64,000 bases of DNA from Lacibacter sp. H375 (GTDB taxonomy: Bacteria; Bacteroidota; Bacteroidia; Chitinophagales; Chitinophagaceae), in contig NZ_JBBKTT010000001.1 in NCBI RefSeq assembly GCF_037892425.1, positions 2,914,001-2,978,000 on the forward strand, read 5' to 3'. The position numbers were made by a program, and so were the translations under genes. Shown one piece after another: positions 62,569 to 64,000 of the stretch. Numbering within the stretch: the stretch's first letter is position 1; each line of letters opens with the position of its first letter. The notes beneath the pieces were generated by a model that searched no databases, was not told where the DNA came from, and saw only the letters and a program-made list of their open reading frames with translations.

Positions 62569-63747
62569 ATGATTACTGTAGCAGAAGCAAAACATATTAT
62601 TTCAACAAACGTAACAGCATTAAATCCTGTTACTCTTTCCTTATTACAGGCAAGAGGAAAAGTATTGGCTGCAGATGTATTTGCAACAATTGATATTCCT
62701 GCATTTCCACAATCTGCCATGGATGGCTATGCATTTGCATTTGATGATCTGCAAAAAGAATTGATCATTGATGGAGAGATGCCTGCAGGAAGTTCATCTG
62801 CAATAGAAGTTGCAGATGGTAAAGCAATCCGCATCTTTACAGGTGCACCTGTACCTGCAGGAGCAGATACTGTGGTGATGCAGGAAAAAGTAAAAACAGA
62901 AAATAGCATCTTAATTATTGACGATGAAAAGCTGCAACGTAACAGCAATGTTCGTCCCATTGGTTCTGAAATAAAAGCAGGCGAATTGGCTTTACCCAAA
63001 GAAAGTTTACTCACTGCAGCTGCTATTGGATTTTTAGCAGGGATTGGTGTTACTGAAATATCCGTTATTCCCGATCCTGTGATCAGCATCATCCTTACCG
63101 GCAACGAATTACAGGAGCCGGGCAAGCCATTGTCGTACGGACAAGTGTATGAATCCAACTCATTTGGTTTAACAGCAGCATTGGAATCGCTGCATCTTCC
63201 TGTTCATCATATTTACAAAGCAGAAGATGATCCGGAGGTATTAACGGCGATCTTACAACAGGCGTTGAATGAAAGTGATCTTATATTATTAACAGGTGGT
63301 GTAAGTGTTGGTGATTATGATTTTGTATTGCAGGCTGCAAATACATGTGGCGTTGTGCAACAGTTTCACAAAATAAAACAACGGCCGGGTAAACCTTTGT
63401 TCTTTGGAACGAAAGGAGATAAACTTGTTTTTGGCTTACCGGGTAATCCATCATCAGTGCTTACCTGTTTTTATGAATATGTAACAGAAGCATTGTCGCT
63501 GCAAACAAAACGCCCTTTGCAATTAAAGACTGTGCAAACTGTATTGGCGAAGGGTTGTAAAAAAGCTCCGGGATTGACACATTTTCAAAAAGCATATTAC
63601 GATGGGCAAACGGTGTTGCCTTTAACAGCACAGGAATCATACAAATTAAATTCGTTTGCAACGGCCAACTGTTTGCTGCAACTGGATGGCGAGAAAGAAG
63701 AGTATAAAGCAAATGATACCGTAACCATTCATCTTTTACCTGTTTAA
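62569..63747 (+). CDS. moeA: Molybdopterin molybdotransferase
   Basis: 392 residues, typical for MoeA, which inserts molybdate into adenylated molybdopterin. Domain marks: FPQSAMDGYAFAFDD (about 44-58), RIFTGAPVPAGADTVVMQE (about 88-106), GQVYESNSFGLTAAL, the MPT-binding LLTGGVSVGDYDFV (about 240-253), RPGKPLFFG and VFGLPGNPSSVLTCFYEYV. The chain is complete. It is 48 bases after mocA and is probably in the same operon. Confidence 0.95.
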   Translation: MITVAEAKHIISTNVTALNPVTLSLLQARGKVLAADVFATIDIPAFPQSAMDGYAFAFDDLQKELIIDGEMPAGSSSAIEVADGKAIRIFTGAPVPAGADTVVMQEKVKTENSILIIDDEKLQRNSNVRPIGSEIKAGELALPKESLLTAAAIGFLAGIGVTEISVIPDPVISIILTGNELQEPGKPLSYGQVYESNSFGLTAALESLHLPVHHIYKAEDDPEVLTAILQQALNESDLILLTGGVSVGDYDFVLQAANTCGVVQQFHKIKQRPGKPLFFGTKGDKLVFGLPGNPSSVLTCFYEYVTEALSLQTKRPLQLKTVQTVLAKGCKKAPGLTHFQKAYYDGQTVLPLTAQESYKLNSFATANCLLQLDGEKEEYKANDTVTIHLLPV

Positions 63748-63752
63748 CTGCA

Positions 63753-64000
63753 ATGGATTTTATTTACTTGTTTTATATTCTTTTATTCCTTGTTGCACTT
63801 TTATATGCATCAGTAGGGCATGGCGGTGCAAGTGGTTACCTGGCATTGATGGCCATCTTCAGCATTGCACCTGATGTAATGAAACCAACAGCCTTGTTGC
63901 TGAATTTATTTGTATCACTTACATCATTCATCCAGTTTTATCGTGGTGGTTATTTTAAATGGAATGTGTTTTGGCCATTTGCTTTATTGTCGGTTCCAAT
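63753..64000 (+). CDS. TauE/SafE-family membrane exporter (5' part only)
   Basis: The first 82 codons; the gene runs off the right edge. Start MDFIYLFYILLFLVALLYASVGHGGASGYLALM, with the family motif VGHGGASGYLA after TM1, then PTALLLNLFVSLTSFIQF (TM2) and WPFALLSVP. TauE/SafE proteins move sulfite, sulfonates or related anions. It lies six bases after moeA, so it may serve sulfite, molybdate-like anions or sulfur for the Mo cofactor; this is conjecture. Confidence 0.85.
   Translation, partial: MDFIYLFYILLFLVALLYASVGHGGASGYLALMAIFSIAPDVMKPTALLLNLFVSLTSFIQFYRGGYFKWNVFWPFALLSVP

Overview
The window looks like a chromosomal segment of a Bacteroidota bacterium, probably of the Chitinophagaceae or a close relative (inference). 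The signs are SusC/SusD pairs, a FecI/FecR switch, STN-domain TonB receptors, GIN-domain proteins, glucan enzymes of the Chitinophaga GH144 type, and promoters of the form TTG-spacer-TAnnTTTG. No insertion sequence, CRISPR array or phage gene was seen.

Layout. (1) 1-1.65 kb, minus strand: the start of a TonB-dependent receptor behind a TPP riboswitch, so probably a thiamin-related outer-membrane transporter. (2) 1.7-6.1 kb: two GIN-domain exported proteins, an initiator tRNA with its own promoter and flanking terminators, the GTPases era and der, and a small lipoprotein. (3) 6.3-10.0 kb: a CHASE3/multi-PAS histidine kinase overlapping a lone receiver. (4) 10.3-36.1 kb, all plus strand: a large polysaccharide utilisation locus (PUL). 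It holds an ECF sigma factor, FecR anti-sigma, STN-SusC, SusD, a LamG lipoprotein, an FG-GAP/ASPIC lipoprotein, two GH30, three GH144-like proteins, a Gfo/Idh/MocA oxidoreductase, a PhyH dioxygenase, a DoxX protein, GH43, an SGNH esterase and GH3. The enzymes point to a beta-glucan, possibly with beta-1,2 and beta-1,6 linkages. (5) 36.1-38.5 kb, minus strand: a membrane protein, a Crp/Fnr regulator with a cysteine-rich N-terminus, and cobA (siroheme). (6) 38.7-53.2 kb, plus strand: nitrate assimilation. It holds nirB, nirD, an outer-membrane porin, an ABC nitrate transporter, a small NrtS-like transporter, a NarK-type transporter, a nitrate reductase fused to a NirB-like flavin/BFD module, and a NirB-like protein without siroheme ligands fused to rubredoxin. 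(7) 53.2-64 kb: molybdenum cofactor and a molybdenum hydroxylase. It holds mobA, a SelW-like redox protein, a MOSC protein, moaA, cardiolipin synthase, an IorA/IorB-type oxidoreductase, XdhC, a MocA-type transferase, moeA and the start of a TauE/SafE exporter.

How the parts fit. The PUL appears to be switched on by a TonB-coupled trans-envelope signal (STN domain to FecR to ECF sigma). Its enzymes would trim a glucan outside the cell and in the periplasm. The nitrate block forms a full path: porin, inner-membrane transport, nitrate reductase, then NADH nitrite reductase, with siroheme from cobA. The Fnr-type regulator beside it and two Fnr-like boxes in the cobA-nirB gap suggest how it is controlled. 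The Mo-cofactor genes serve two enzyme classes: MobA makes the guanine dinucleotide form for the nitrate reductase, and MocA plus XdhC serve the xanthine-oxidase-type enzyme.
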